A DNA stretch of 64,000 nucleotides, taken from Psychromarinibacter halotolerans. Lineage in GTDB: Bacteria; Pseudomonadota; Alphaproteobacteria; Rhodobacterales; Rhodobacteraceae. The DNA is taken from NCBI RefSeq assembly GCF_029168315.1, contig NZ_JARGYD010000002.1, positions 1 to 64,000 on the forward strand, read 5' to 3'. Positions 1 to 7,642 of the stretch are shown one piece after another. A program made the position numbers and the translations under genes. The stretch's first letter is position 1. The number at the start of each line of letters is the position of its first letter. The notes beneath the pieces are model-generated. The model searched no databases, was not told the origin of the DNA, and saw only the letters and a program-made list of their open reading frames with translations.

Positions 1-22
1 CCCAAGGCAACAGGGAACCCCG

Positions 23-367
23 ATGACCGGCTTCCGCACCGCGACCCAAAGGGCCCGCGCGAAGCAGTTGCGCAGCACGATGACCGAGGCCGAGAAGCGT
101 CTGTGGCATCAGCTGCGCGCGCATCGTTTCATGGGGCTGTCCGTCCTGCGGCAAGCGCCGATCGGACCCTACATCGTCGACTTCCTGATCCCGTCGCGCC
201 GGCTGGTGATCGAGGTCGACGGCGGCCAGCATGCACAGAACCCGCGGGACCACGTCCGCGACGCCTGGTTGTCGGCGAAGGGCTATACCGTGCTGCGCTA
301 CTGGAACCCGGACGTTCTGACCAACCTGCCCGGCGTGCTGGAGGACCTGCGGCTCAGGCTTGCCTGA
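23..367 (+). CDS. DUF559 endonuclease-like protein
   Basis: A 114-residue protein of the DUF559 family, related to very-short-patch-repair and restriction-type endonucleases of the PD-(D/E)XK fold. The fold's signature is visible: D53 in the segment YIVDF, then E64 and D66 in IEVDGGQH, followed by a conserved RD..L...GY.VLR strand. These acidic residues would bind the catalytic metal. Length is normal for stand-alone DUF559 proteins. The cellular role of the family is not established; DNA cleavage or repair is inferred from the fold. It lies upstream of the phosphonate genes on the same strand, with a minus-strand gene between, so no functional link is implied. Confidence 0.85.
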   Translation: MTGFRTATQRARAKQLRSTMTEAEKRLWHQLRAHRFMGLSVLRQAPIGPYIVDFLIPSRRLVIEVDGGQHAQNPRDHVRDAWLSAKGYTVLRYWNPDVLTNLPGVLEDLRLRLA

Positions 368-372
368 CGCGC

Positions 373-630
373 TCAGTCGCCTTCGCGAAGGTGCGCGGCG
401 CGGCGCTGACCGGCCCGCAGCGGTGGCGCGACCTCTCGACCGCGGGGGGCGAACGGACGGCCGAACAGCAGGCGCTTCACCACCCATTGCAGCGCGAAGA
501 CCGCCACGCCGAACGGGATCAGCGCGCCCAGAACCGACCACATCGACAGCGACACGCAGGCGTCGCCCGCGCCGAACACCAGCGACCACAGCAGGCTGAC
601 CGTTTCGCGGCAGGGTACGGATTGGAACAT
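373..630 (-). CDS. Small hypothetical membrane protein
   Basis: An 85-residue protein with one clear hydrophobic stretch at about residues 27-50 followed by a basic, proline- and arginine-rich tail, so probably a single-pass inner-membrane protein. I do not recognise a family. The start at 630 is chosen because a GAAGGAT ribosome-binding sequence precedes it on the minus strand; an upstream in-frame ATG at 708 would add a cysteine-rich stretch with no such site. It is convergent with the DUF559 gene, ends 5 bases from it, and lies back to back with the EamA gene. It may be real but unconserved. Confidence 0.5.
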   Translation of the reverse strand: MFQSVPCRETVSLLWSLVFGAGDACVSLSMWSVLGALIPFGVAVFALQWVVKRLLFGRPFAPRGREVAPPLRAGQRRAAHLREGD

Positions 631-719
631 CGGGCATCCTTCGGTTGGCTTGGCCACAGCCTGACCGAAGAACGCGGCGCAACTTTGACACGCCGCGGAC
701 CACGGCAAGGAGACCGCGG

Positions 720-1565
720 ATGACCGGAACCGTCTTCGCCATCGTCATGCTGGCGGCCCTGCTGCACGCGATCTGGAACGCGATGGTCAAGGGCGGCGCG
801 GACAAAGCCGCGTCGATGACCGCCGTGATCGTGGGTCAGGGCCTGTTCGGCCTTGTACTGCTGCCCTTCGCCGGGGTCCCCGCCCCCGAGGTCTGGCCGT
901 GGCTGCTGGCCGGGGTGGCGCTGCACCTTGGCTACAACGTCTTCCTGATTCAGGCCTATCGGATCGGCGACCTGACGCAGGTCTATCCCATCGCGCGCGG
1001 TGCCTCGCCGCTGCTTGTGGTGATCGGCACCGCGTTGTTCTTTCACCAGACCTTCTCGACCTTCGAGCTTGCGTCTATCCTGATCATCTCGGTCGGCATC
1101 GCCTCGACCAGCCTTGCACGCAAGGCGGACGGGCTGTTTCAGGGCAAGGCCGCGCTGCTGGCGCTGATCACCGGCGGCTTCATCGCCGGGTATTCGATCA
1201 TCGACGGGCACGGCGCGCGACTGGCCGGAAGCGCGCTGGGGTTCTACGGCTGGCTCGCCGCCATCGACGGCATCGCGTTCCTTGCGGGCTGGGCGGTGGT
1301 GCGGCCGACCGTGATCCGCGACGCGCTGCGGCTGCGCAAGCATTTCTTCCTTGGCGGCGGCGCGTCCTTCACTGCCTACCTTCTCGTGGTGTGGGCCTTC
1401 ACGCAGGCGCCCATCGCCCTTGTCACCGCCCTGCGCGAAACCTCCATCGTCTTCGCCCTGCTGATCGGCGTCACCGTCCTGCGCGAGCGCATCAGCCTCG
1501 CCAAGGTCGTGTCGACCGCAATGACCCTGACCGGCGCGATCATGCTGCGCCTGAACCGGACCTAG
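720..1565 (+). CDS. EamA/DMT-family transporter
   Basis: A 281-residue integral membrane protein of the drug/metabolite transporter (EamA) superfamily. The pattern of about ten hydrophobic segments in two repeated halves, and an N-terminal segment with HAIWNAMVKGG, are typical. Members export metabolites or amino acids across the inner membrane; the substrate cannot be read from the sequence. The start at 720 follows an AAGGAGA ribosome-binding site, and an in-frame ATG at 645 has none. It ends only 4 bases before phnJ, so it is probably co-transcribed with the C-P lyase genes, in the place where phnI would usually stand. Confidence 0.85.
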   Translation: MTGTVFAIVMLAALLHAIWNAMVKGGADKAASMTAVIVGQGLFGLVLLPFAGVPAPEVWPWLLAGVALHLGYNVFLIQAYRIGDLTQVYPIARGASPLLVVIGTALFFHQTFSTFELASILIISVGIASTSLARKADGLFQGKAALLALITGGFIAGYSIIDGHGARLAGSALGFYGWLAAIDGIAFLAGWAVVRPTVIRDALRLRKHFFLGGGASFTAYLLVVWAFTQAPIALVTALRETSIVFALLIGVTVLRERISLAKVVSTAMTLTGAIMLRLNRT

Positions 1566-1569
1566 GACC

Positions 1570-2442
1570 ATGAGTGACGACACCCTTGCCGACTACAACT
1601 TCGCGTACCTCGACGAGCAGACAAAGCGGATGATCCGCCGCGCCATCCTCAAGGGGCTGGCCGTGCCGGGGTACCAAGTGCCGTTCGCCAGCCGTGAGAT
1701 GCCGATGCCCTATGGCTGGGGCACCGGCGGGGTGCAGGTGTCAGCGGCGACGCTGACCCCGGACGACACGCTGAAGGTCATCGACCAAGGCGCGGACGAC
1801 ACCACGAACGCGGTGTCGATCCGGAAGTTCTTTCAGAAGACCGCCGGCGTCGCGACCACCACCCGCACAGCCGAGGCAAGCGTGATCCAGACGCGCCACC
1901 GCATCCCGGAAGAGGACCTGACCGAGGACCAGATCCTTGTCTATCAGGTTCCCATCCCCGAGCCGCTGCGGTTCCTCGAACCCCGCGAGACAGAGACGCG
2001 GAAGATGCACGCGCTGGAAGAATACGGGCTGATGCACGTCAAGCTGTACGAGGACATCTCGCGGCACGGACACATCGCGACCTCTTACGCCTATCCGGTG
2101 AAGATCGAGGACCGCTATGTGATGGATCCCTCGCCGATCCCGAAATTCGACAACCCGAAGATGGAGATGGCGGCGATCCAGCTGTTCGGCGCGGGGCGCG
2201 AGCAACGGATCTATGCGCTGCCGCCTTACACGAAGGTGGTCAGCCTTGATTTCGAGGATCACCCCTTCGACGCCTCGAAGGCGCCGCATCCTTGCGCCCT
2301 GTGCGGGGCGGACGACAGTTACCTTGACGAGGTGATCACCGACGATGCGGGCGGGCGGATGTTCGTCTGCTCGGACACCGATTACTGCGAAGGCCGGCGC
2401 GCCGCCGGGCACGCGGGTGCGCTGGCGGAGGACGCGGCATGA
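1570..2442 (+). CDS. phnJ: C-P lyase catalytic subunit PhnJ
   Basis: Alpha-D-ribose 1-methylphosphonate 5-phosphate C-P lyase, 290 residues. It is the radical SAM enzyme that breaks the carbon-phosphorus bond, releasing methane (or another alkane) and 5-phosphoribosyl 1,2-cyclic phosphate. The cysteine pattern of E. coli PhnJ is intact: C242-x2-C245-x21-C267 for the 4Fe-4S cluster and C273, equivalent to the thiyl-radical cysteine. The sequence is complete and matches the family's usual length. PhnJ works in a core complex with PhnG, PhnH and PhnI, none of which is encoded in this window. It overlaps the following VOC gene by 4 bases (ATGA). Confidence 0.97.
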   Translation: MSDDTLADYNFAYLDEQTKRMIRRAILKGLAVPGYQVPFASREMPMPYGWGTGGVQVSAATLTPDDTLKVIDQGADDTTNAVSIRKFFQKTAGVATTTRTAEASVIQTRHRIPEEDLTEDQILVYQVPIPEPLRFLEPRETETRKMHALEEYGLMHVKLYEDISRHGHIATSYAYPVKIEDRYVMDPSPIPKFDNPKMEMAAIQLFGAGREQRIYALPPYTKVVSLDFEDHPFDASKAPHPCALCGADDSYLDEVITDDAGGRMFVCSDTDYCEGRRAAGHAGALAEDAA

Positions 2443-2840
2443 CCGCAGATCATCTTGGGATCGACCATCTTGGTCTGACGGTGTCGGATCTTGACGCCTC
2501 GGCCCGCTTCTTCATCGACGGGCTTGGCTGGACGCGGTTCGGTGGCAACCCGGATTATCCGGCGATCTACGTCACCAACGGCCATGCGAAGCTGACCCTT
2601 TGGCAGCAAAAGGGCGACGACCTTCGCGACTTCGACCGGCACGCGAACGTCGGCCTGCACCATGTGGCGCTGAGGGTGCCGACGCGCGAGGCGCTGGATC
2701 GCCTGTACGACCGCGTCTGCGGCTGGCCGGGTGTCGCGGTCGAGTTCGCGCCAGAGCTTTCGGGCGCCGGGCCGAAGGTGCATTTCATGATCAACGAACC
2801 CGGCGGCGCCCGGTTGGAGTTCAGCTATGACCCGCGATGA
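2439..2840 (+). CDS. VOC-family protein inside phn operon
   Basis: A 133-residue vicinal-oxygen-chelate (glyoxalase/bleomycin-resistance/dioxygenase) protein. The beta-alpha-beta-beta-beta repeat is visible, beginning GIDHLGLTVSDL and again at GLHHVALRVPT. H9, the HH pair near residue 72 and E127 in ARLEFSY are the likely metal ligands. VOC proteins bind a divalent metal and carry out isomerisation, epimerisation, dioxygenation or thiol addition; the reaction is unknown here. It overlaps phnJ by 4 bases and phnK by 14 bases, so it is translationally coupled to both. That suggests a role in phosphonate handling, either on a substrate such as an oxidised phosphonate or in resistance to one such as fosfomycin. 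Confidence 0.85.
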   Translation: MTADHLGIDHLGLTVSDLDASARFFIDGLGWTRFGGNPDYPAIYVTNGHAKLTLWQQKGDDLRDFDRHANVGLHHVALRVPTREALDRLYDRVCGWPGVAVEFAPELSGAGPKVHFMINEPGGARLEFSYDPR

Positions 2841-3615
2841 CCCCGTAACCCCGCTGCTGTCCGTCCGGGACCTGACCCGCCGCTATGGCGCGCGCATCGG
2901 CTGTGCCGACGTCTCATTCGACCTGTACCCGGGCGAGGTCATGGGCATCGTCGGCGAAAGCGGGTCGGGCAAGTCGACATTGCTGAACTGCCTTGCCGGG
3001 CACCTGCCGCCGGACAGCGGGCAGGTCATTTTCGACACCCGTGCCGATGGCCCCCGCGACACGCTGACCATGTCCGAGCCCGAGCGGCGGATGCTGGGCC
3101 GCACCGACTGGGCCTTCGTTCATCAGCACGCACGCGACGGGCTGCGCATGGGCGTGTCGGCTGGCGGTAACGTCGGAGAGCGGTTGATGGCCGTCGGCGC
3201 GCGGCACTACGGCGAGATCCGCGAGACCGCGATCGACTGGCTAGGCCGGGTCGAGATCGCCGCCGACCGGGTTGACGACCGCCCCACCGCCTTTTCCGGC
3301 GGCATGCAGCAGCGGTTGCAGATCGCCCGAAACCTTGTGACCGGACCCCGCCTTGTGTTCATGGACGAACCCACCGGCGGGCTGGATGTCAGCGTGCAGG
3401 CGCGGCTGCTGGACCTGCTGCGCGGTCTTGTCCGCGACATGGGCCTGTCCGCCGTCATCGTCACCCACGACTTGGCCGTGGTGCGGTTGCTGGCGCACCG
3501 GCTGATGGTGATGAAAGACGGGCACGTGGTCGAAACCGGCCTGACCGATCAGGTGCTGGACGACCCGCAGCATGGCTATACCCAGCTGCTTGTCAGCTCG
3601 GTCCTGCAGGTGTGA
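2827..3615 (+). CDS. phnK: C-P lyase accessory ATPase PhnK
   Basis: An ABC-type ATPase of 262 residues, closest to PhnK. It has Walker A GESGSGKST at residues 43-51, the signature FSGGMQQR at about 157, Walker B VFMDEPTGGLD and the switch histidine in VTHDLAV. In E. coli, PhnK docks on PhnJ in the C-P lyase core complex and its ATPase activity drives opening of that complex; it is not a transporter subunit. It starts 14 bases inside the VOC gene. The PhnK assignment over a dipeptide-transport ATPase rests on its position after phnJ and before phnL, because the two families look alike. Confidence 0.92.
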   Translation: MTRDDPVTPLLSVRDLTRRYGARIGCADVSFDLYPGEVMGIVGESGSGKSTLLNCLAGHLPPDSGQVIFDTRADGPRDTLTMSEPERRMLGRTDWAFVHQHARDGLRMGVSAGGNVGERLMAVGARHYGEIRETAIDWLGRVEIAADRVDDRPTAFSGGMQQRLQIARNLVTGPRLVFMDEPTGGLDVSVQARLLDLLRGLVRDMGLSAVIVTHDLAVVRLLAHRLMVMKDGHVVETGLTDQVLDDPQHGYTQLLVSSVLQV

Positions 3616-3871
3616 CCATGCGTGTTGCATACGAACGGTCGGGGCAGAGCTTTGCCCCGTTCGCCATGCCCCGCGCGTCGGTGGCCGAGGAGCGCGGTGG
3701 CCGGATCGGTTCGCGGCAGACCAGCGGCATAAGCCTCTGTCCTGCCGTCGTGATGCTGCTCGCGTCCACCAAACCGCAACCCCGCCCGACCGATGGCGCC
3801 TCGGCGACGCTGCGCGGTGTATCCCTGCCCACGCTTGGCGCCCACCTGCTGCTTGAATGGAAGACTTGGCT
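3616..3871 (+). other. Non-coding gap between phnK and phnL
   Basis: An unusually long gap inside an otherwise compact operon. It contains a palindrome, GGGGCAGAGC-TTT-GCCCC-like, near 3647-3664, resembling the G-rich end of the dispersed intergenic element found at 12351, 43759 and 51539. No open frame in it looks protein-like. It may be a worn copy of that element or an RNA-processing site. Confidence 0.4.
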
Positions 3872-4555
3872 ATGATCGAGATCCGCGATGTGACGAAGAC
3901 CTTTCGCCTGCACAATCAGGGCGGCGCCGCCATTCCGGTGATGGAGGGGGCGACCCTGTCCGTCGCGCCCGGCGAATGCGTTGCGCTGACCGGCGCATCC
4001 GGTGCGGGCAAATCCACGCTGATGCGCATGATCTACGGCAACTACCTTGCCGCCTCGGGCTCGATCCGGGTCGGCGAGACTGACGTCGCCACAGCCGAAC
4101 CGCGCGATATCCTCGAGCTGCGGCGCACCGTCCTTGGCTATGTCTCGCAGTTCCTGCGGGTCGTGCCCCGGGTGCCGACGCTGGACGTGGTGATGGAGCC
4201 GCTGCTGGCGACCGGCAGAGGGACCGACGCCGCCCGCGAACGGGCCGAAACCCTGCTGACCCGGCTGAACATCCCGCGCACCCTGTGGGGGCTGTCGCCC
4301 ACCACCTTCTCGGGCGGCGAGCAGCAGCGCGTGAACATCGCGCGCGGTTTCGCTCATCCGTTCCCGGCGATGTTGCTGGACGAACCGACCGCAAGCCTTG
4401 ACGCGATCAACCGCGAGACGGTGCTGACGTTGATCGAAGAGGCCAAAGCGCGCGGCGCGGCGATCGTCGGGATCTTCCACGACGCGGACGCGCGCGACCG
4501 GGTCTGCGACCGGCAGATCGACGTGTCGGCCTTCACCCCGGCGCGGGCGGCATGA
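3872..4555 (+). CDS. phnL: C-P lyase accessory ATPase PhnL
   Basis: A 227-residue ABC-type ATPase of the LolD/MacB-like branch that includes PhnL. Walker A is GASGAGKST at about residues 43-51, the signature is FSGGEQQRVNIARG, and Walker B is MLLDEPTASLD. PhnL binds next to the PhnK dimer on the C-P lyase core in E. coli and is required for phosphonate use. The start at 3872 has a GGAAG ribosome-binding site 8 bases upstream; an in-frame ATG at 3857 lacks one. It overlaps phnN by 4 bases. Confidence 0.93.
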   Translation: MIEIRDVTKTFRLHNQGGAAIPVMEGATLSVAPGECVALTGASGAGKSTLMRMIYGNYLAASGSIRVGETDVATAEPRDILELRRTVLGYVSQFLRVVPRVPTLDVVMEPLLATGRGTDAARERAETLLTRLNIPRTLWGLSPTTFSGGEQQRVNIARGFAHPFPAMLLDEPTASLDAINRETVLTLIEEAKARGAAIVGIFHDADARDRVCDRQIDVSAFTPARAA

Positions 4556-5094
4556 CCGGGCGCCTGATCGCCGTTGTCGGCCCTTCGGGCGTCGGCAAGG
4601 ACAGCGTGATGACCGCGCTGGCGGAGCGCCGCCCATCCATCGAACTGGTACGCCGGGTGATCACCCGCGCGCCGGGTCTGGGCGGCGAGGATTATACCCC
4701 CGTCACCGAGGACCGCTTTGCCGAACTGCTGGCCGCCGATGCCTTTTGCCTGCACTGGGCCGCGCATGGCCTGCTGTACGGCATCCCCGCCACCGTGCGC
4801 GACCAGCTGGCCGGTGGCACCGACCTGCTGGTGAACCTGTCTCGGTCGGTTTTGCCCGAGATGAAGCGCGCCTTTGCGAACTCGGCGATCCTGTCGCTGA
4901 CCGCCACGCCCGAAACGCTGGCCCGCCGCCTTCAGGGCCGTGGCCGCGAAACGCCGGACAGCATCGCGAAGCGGCTGGAACGTTCGGCCCTTGGCATCCC
5001 CGAGGGCGTGCCCGTCATCGAGATCTCGAACGACGGGTCACTGGACGAAACGGTCGCGGCCGCGCTGAACGCCCTTTACCCGGTGAAGGTGTAG
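4552..5094 (+). CDS. phnN: Ribose 1,5-bisphosphate phosphokinase PhnN
   Basis: A 180-residue guanylate-kinase-like protein that phosphorylates ribose 1,5-bisphosphate to phosphoribosyl pyrophosphate, the last step of the C-P lyase pathway. The P-loop is GPSGVGKDS at residues 10-18, where the final D replaces the usual T/S; this GKDS form is characteristic of PhnN. Length matches the family. It overlaps phnL by 4 bases, and its 3' end overlaps the convergent DUF1045 gene by 19 bases. Confidence 0.94.
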   Translation: MTGRLIAVVGPSGVGKDSVMTALAERRPSIELVRRVITRAPGLGGEDYTPVTEDRFAELLAADAFCLHWAAHGLLYGIPATVRDQLAGGTDLLVNLSRSVLPEMKRAFANSAILSLTATPETLARRLQGRGRETPDSIAKRLERSALGIPEGVPVIEISNDGSLDETVAAALNALYPVKV

Positions 5095-5750
5095 CGATGG
5101 ATCAGCTCGAACATCCCGTCGGAACGCTCGCCCGCCAGCGCCACCTGATCGATCATGTAGGGTTCGGGAAGCGCGGGCAGACGCGCCTCGACCTCGGCCA
5201 GCACGCGGGTCAGTTCGTCCGGCGGCAGGCGACCGCTGAGGGTCATGTGAAAGCGGAAATCGTCGAACACGTAGGGATAGCCCCAGCGCAGCAGCATCTC
5301 TTCCTGTCGCGCGCTCAGACCCGCCTTGCGCCGCCGCGCCAGTTCGGCCTCGGGCGCGGGGGCGCGGAAGGCGTCGAGTTCGGCCACGCAACGCGCCGCC
5401 ATCGCGGCCAGCGCGGCAGTCTCGCCCTTGGGCTTCAGCGCAAGGAAATGGCCCAGCGCGCCGGGCACCAGCGCATCCAGCCGCACGGGCGGCTGGTCGG
5501 CGACCATCGCCGCGACGGCCGCGTGCAGGTCATAGGCGGCGCACCCCTCGGCCAGCCGGAACGGCGGCTTCAGGGTGCCGTGGAAACCGTACTTGCGGGG
5601 CGTCGCCGTGATCTCGGCGATCCCCGTCACATCGGGCTGCGGCACCGCTGCGCCGCGCCCCACGTCCCAACCAAGCCATTCCGCCCCGAACCGTTGAAGC
5701 GGGCCTTCGGGCGGCAGATAATAGATCGCATATCGGGTGTAGTCTGACAT
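5076..5750 (-). CDS. DUF1045 2H-phosphoesterase-like phn protein
   Basis: A 224-residue DUF1045 protein, the family usually named putative phosphonate metabolism protein. It carries two short H-x-T motifs, HGT at residues 57-59 and HMT near residue 168. This is the arrangement of the two catalytic histidines in 2H phosphoesterases, which open cyclic phosphodiesters. That chemistry would suit 5-phosphoribosyl 1,2-cyclic phosphate, the C-P lyase product that PhnP handles in E. coli. No phnP is seen here, so this protein may replace it (inference). The start at 5750 has an AAGGGG ribosome-binding site. It is divergent from phnM and overlaps phnN tail to tail. Confidence 0.88.
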   Translation of the reverse strand: MSDYTRYAIYYLPPEGPLQRFGAEWLGWDVGRGAAVPQPDVTGIAEITATPRKYGFHGTLKPPFRLAEGCAAYDLHAAVAAMVADQPPVRLDALVPGALGHFLALKPKGETAALAAMAARCVAELDAFRAPAPEAELARRRKAGLSARQEEMLLRWGYPYVFDDFRFHMTLSGRLPPDELTRVLAEVEARLPALPEPYMIDQVALAGERSDGMFELIHRYTFTG

Positions 5751-6942
5751 GAATTCCCCTTTCCCGCCGTCCCGGATCGCAGAAACAGATGACACCCCTG
5801 TGTCACAGGAAACCTGCCTCGCCAACGCCCGCATCGTGCTGTCCGACCGCGTGGCGCACGGGCGCCTCACCTTCGACGGCGACACCATCGCGTCGGTCGA
5901 AGAAACCCCGGACGTGCCGACGGGCGCCATCGACTGCGACGGCGATTACATCGTCCCCGGCCTTGTCGAGCTGCACACCGACAACCTTGAACGTCACATT
6001 CAGCCCCGGCCCGGCGTCGACTGGCCGCTGGCGCCCGCGATCCTTGCCCATGACGGCGAGCTTGCGGCGACCGGCATCACAACCGTGTTCGACGCGCTGC
6101 GCGTGGGGTCCATCACCGAGGGTAAGGGGCGGTACGACAAATACGCCCGGTCGACTGCGTCCGAGATCCTGCGCCTGCGCGACGCGGGCCTGACAAAGAT
6201 CAGCCACTTCCTGCACCTGCGGGCCGAGATCTGTTCGGCCACGCTGGCCGAGGAGATGGAAGAATTCGGCCCCCGCGACCGTGTCGGCATCGTCAGCCTG
6301 ATGGACCACACGCCCGGCCAGCGCCAGTTCCGCGACGTGTCGAAGCTGCGCCACTACCTGATGGGCAAGAAACACATGACAGAGGCCGAGGTCGAAGAGC
6401 ACTTCACCCACCTCAAGTCCCTGCGCGACGCCTATGGCGACCGGCACGAGGCGCTGGCCGTGCGCGAGGCCGCCCGGTACGGGGCCGTGCTGGCCAGCCA
6501 CGATGACACCACGGCGGACCACGTCGCGACCTCGGCCGCGCACGGCATCCGGCTGGCCGAATTCCCGACCACCGTCGAGGCCGCCCGCGCCTGCCGCGAA
6601 CAGGGCATCGCGATCATGATGGGCGCGCCGAACATCATCCGGGGCGGATCGCACTCAGGCAACGTCTCGGCGCTGGAACTGGCGGGGTTGGATCTGCTGG
6701 ACGTGGTGTCGTCAGACTACGTTCCGGCGGCGCTGATGCTGTCGGCGTTCCGGCTGGGCGCGTTCTGGGACGACCTGCCGCGTGCGATCCGGACGGTCAG
6801 CGCCGCACCCGCCGCCGCAACCGGTCTGGCGGATCGCGGCGAACTTGCCGAAGGCCGCCGCGCCGACTTGGTGCGCGTGCGCCCGACAGACAATTTCCCG
6901 GTGATCCGGGGCAGTTGGTCGCGCGGTCAGCGGGTGGGGTAG
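5749..6942 (+). CDS. phnM: RPnTP diphosphohydrolase PhnM
   Basis: An amidohydrolase-superfamily enzyme of up to 397 residues that removes pyrophosphate from alpha-D-ribose 1-methylphosphonate 5-triphosphate, making the substrate for PhnJ. The family motif HTDNLERH, the following PRPGVDW, SHDDTT, and GAPNIIRGGSHSGN near residue 300 are all present. The open start at 5749 overlaps the divergent DUF1045 start codon (shared CATG) and lacks a ribosome-binding site. A GTG at 5800 would begin the protein at SQETCLANARIVL, as in most family members, and leave room for a divergent control region. I think the GTG is the more likely start but report the full frame. Confidence 0.94.
   Translation: MNSPFPPSRIAETDDTPVSQETCLANARIVLSDRVAHGRLTFDGDTIASVEETPDVPTGAIDCDGDYIVPGLVELHTDNLERHIQPRPGVDWPLAPAILAHDGELAATGITTVFDALRVGSITEGKGRYDKYARSTASEILRLRDAGLTKISHFLHLRAEICSATLAEEMEEFGPRDRVGIVSLMDHTPGQRQFRDVSKLRHYLMGKKHMTEAEVEEHFTHLKSLRDAYGDRHEALAVREAARYGAVLASHDDTTADHVATSAAHGIRLAEFPTTVEAARACREQGIAIMMGAPNIIRGGSHSGNVSALELAGLDLLDVVSSDYVPAALMLSAFRLGAFWDDLPRAIRTVSAAPAAATGLADRGELAEGRRADLVRVRPTDNFPVIRGSWSRGQRVG
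5790..5809. promoter_or_regulatory. Palindromic operator candidate before phnM
   Basis: Two overlapping palindromes lie here: TGACAC-CCCT-GTGTCA at 5790-5805 and CCTGTG-T-CACAGG at 5797-5809. They sit between the divergent DUF1045 and phnM genes, and at the likely GTG start of phnM. A regulator bound here could cover the phnM translation start or promoter. No phnF is in the window, so the binding protein is unknown. Confidence 0.35.
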
Positions 6943-6964
6943 CAGGACCCTCTAGAGAATCCTG

Positions 6965-6996
6965 CGCAGCACGACCTTCTGGAAGATCGTGCTGCG
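6965..6996. terminator. Bidirectional hairpin, phnM/chrR
   Basis: A 10-bp perfect stem (CGCAGCACGA at 6965-6974 with its complement at 6987-6996) continues inward as CTTC-TG-GAAG after one mismatch. It lies between the convergent phnM and chrR genes. There is no T-tract, so it may act as a weak or Rho-assisted bidirectional terminator. Confidence 0.6.
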
Positions 6997-7006
6997 TGCG
7001 GCTCTG

Positions 7007-7642
7007 TCAGATGCGGAACAACGGCTGCAACAGCCGGGGCACCAGCGCCCGGAACCGAAGCGGCGCATCGGTCGCGGCAAGGCAGATGCAGTCCGGCCCC
7101 GCCTCGGCGATGGGCTTGTGCTCCAGATCGTCGTTCGCGACTTCCAGATCGCCGGCGCCAAAGCGCCCGGTCTCGTCCGCGAAAGCGCCCTGCAGCACCA
7201 GCGTCAGTTCCAGCCCGCCATGCGTATGGTCGGGGACGGCCTGCCCGCCGGGGATCGACAAAAGCCGCACCGATCCGGTGGCATCCGCCGACAGGATGCT
7301 TTGCTTCACGCCGCCGCCCAGCTTCGTCCAGCGCGGGCCGCGGCCCTGCATGGCCGCAACCACCGGGGCCGGGAACGGCCCTTCACGGCGATAGACGGGT
7401 TCGTCCGGCACGGCGTCGTCCAGCCGGGACATCAGGTCCGCCTTCAACCGTTCCGACAGGTCGCTTTTCGGCTCGTCTTCCAGCAGCGCCCCACCCACCG
7501 CATGGTGGGCTTCCAAAGCGGCGCGGCACTGGTCGCACATCGAAACATGCGCCGCGACCACAAGCGAAAACGCCTGCGGCAACGTGCCAGCGGCATAGGC
7601 CACCAGCAACCGTTCCGGTACGTGATGCACAATCTGCGTCAT
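7007..7642 (-). CDS. chrR: ChrR-type zinc anti-sigma factor
   Basis: A 211-residue ChrR-family anti-sigma factor that holds RpoE inactive and releases it on exposure to singlet oxygen. The N-terminal zinc-binding anti-sigma domain shows H6 and the H32-x3-C36-x2-C39 motif, matching the ligands of Rhodobacter sphaeroides ChrR. The C-terminal half is a cupin, with DHTHGGLELTLVLQG at about residues 140-154 and a later HK pair giving the second metal site. Its start overlaps the rpoE stop by 4 bases, so sigma and anti-sigma are coupled and made in fixed ratio. Confidence 0.93.
   Translation of the reverse strand: MTQIVHHVPERLLVAYAAGTLPQAFSLVVAAHVSMCDQCRAALEAHHAVGGALLEDEPKSDLSERLKADLMSRLDDAVPDEPVYRREGPFPAPVVAAMQGRGPRWTKLGGGVKQSILSADATGSVRLLSIPGGQAVPDHTHGGLELTLVLQGAFADETGRFGAGDLEVANDDLEHKPIAEAGPDCICLAATDAPLRFRALVPRLLQPLFRI

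Noticed and set aside
519..1583. 354-residue minus-strand frame opposite the EamA gene
   Set aside because: Composition is rich in Arg, Gly, Asp and Gln, as expected of antisense frames in high-GC DNA. The plus strand encodes a clear EamA transporter.
3616..3871. Open frames in the phnK-phnL gap as an extra phn gene
   Set aside because: None resembles a protein family, codon bias is poor, and the frame at 3612-3875 runs into phnL.
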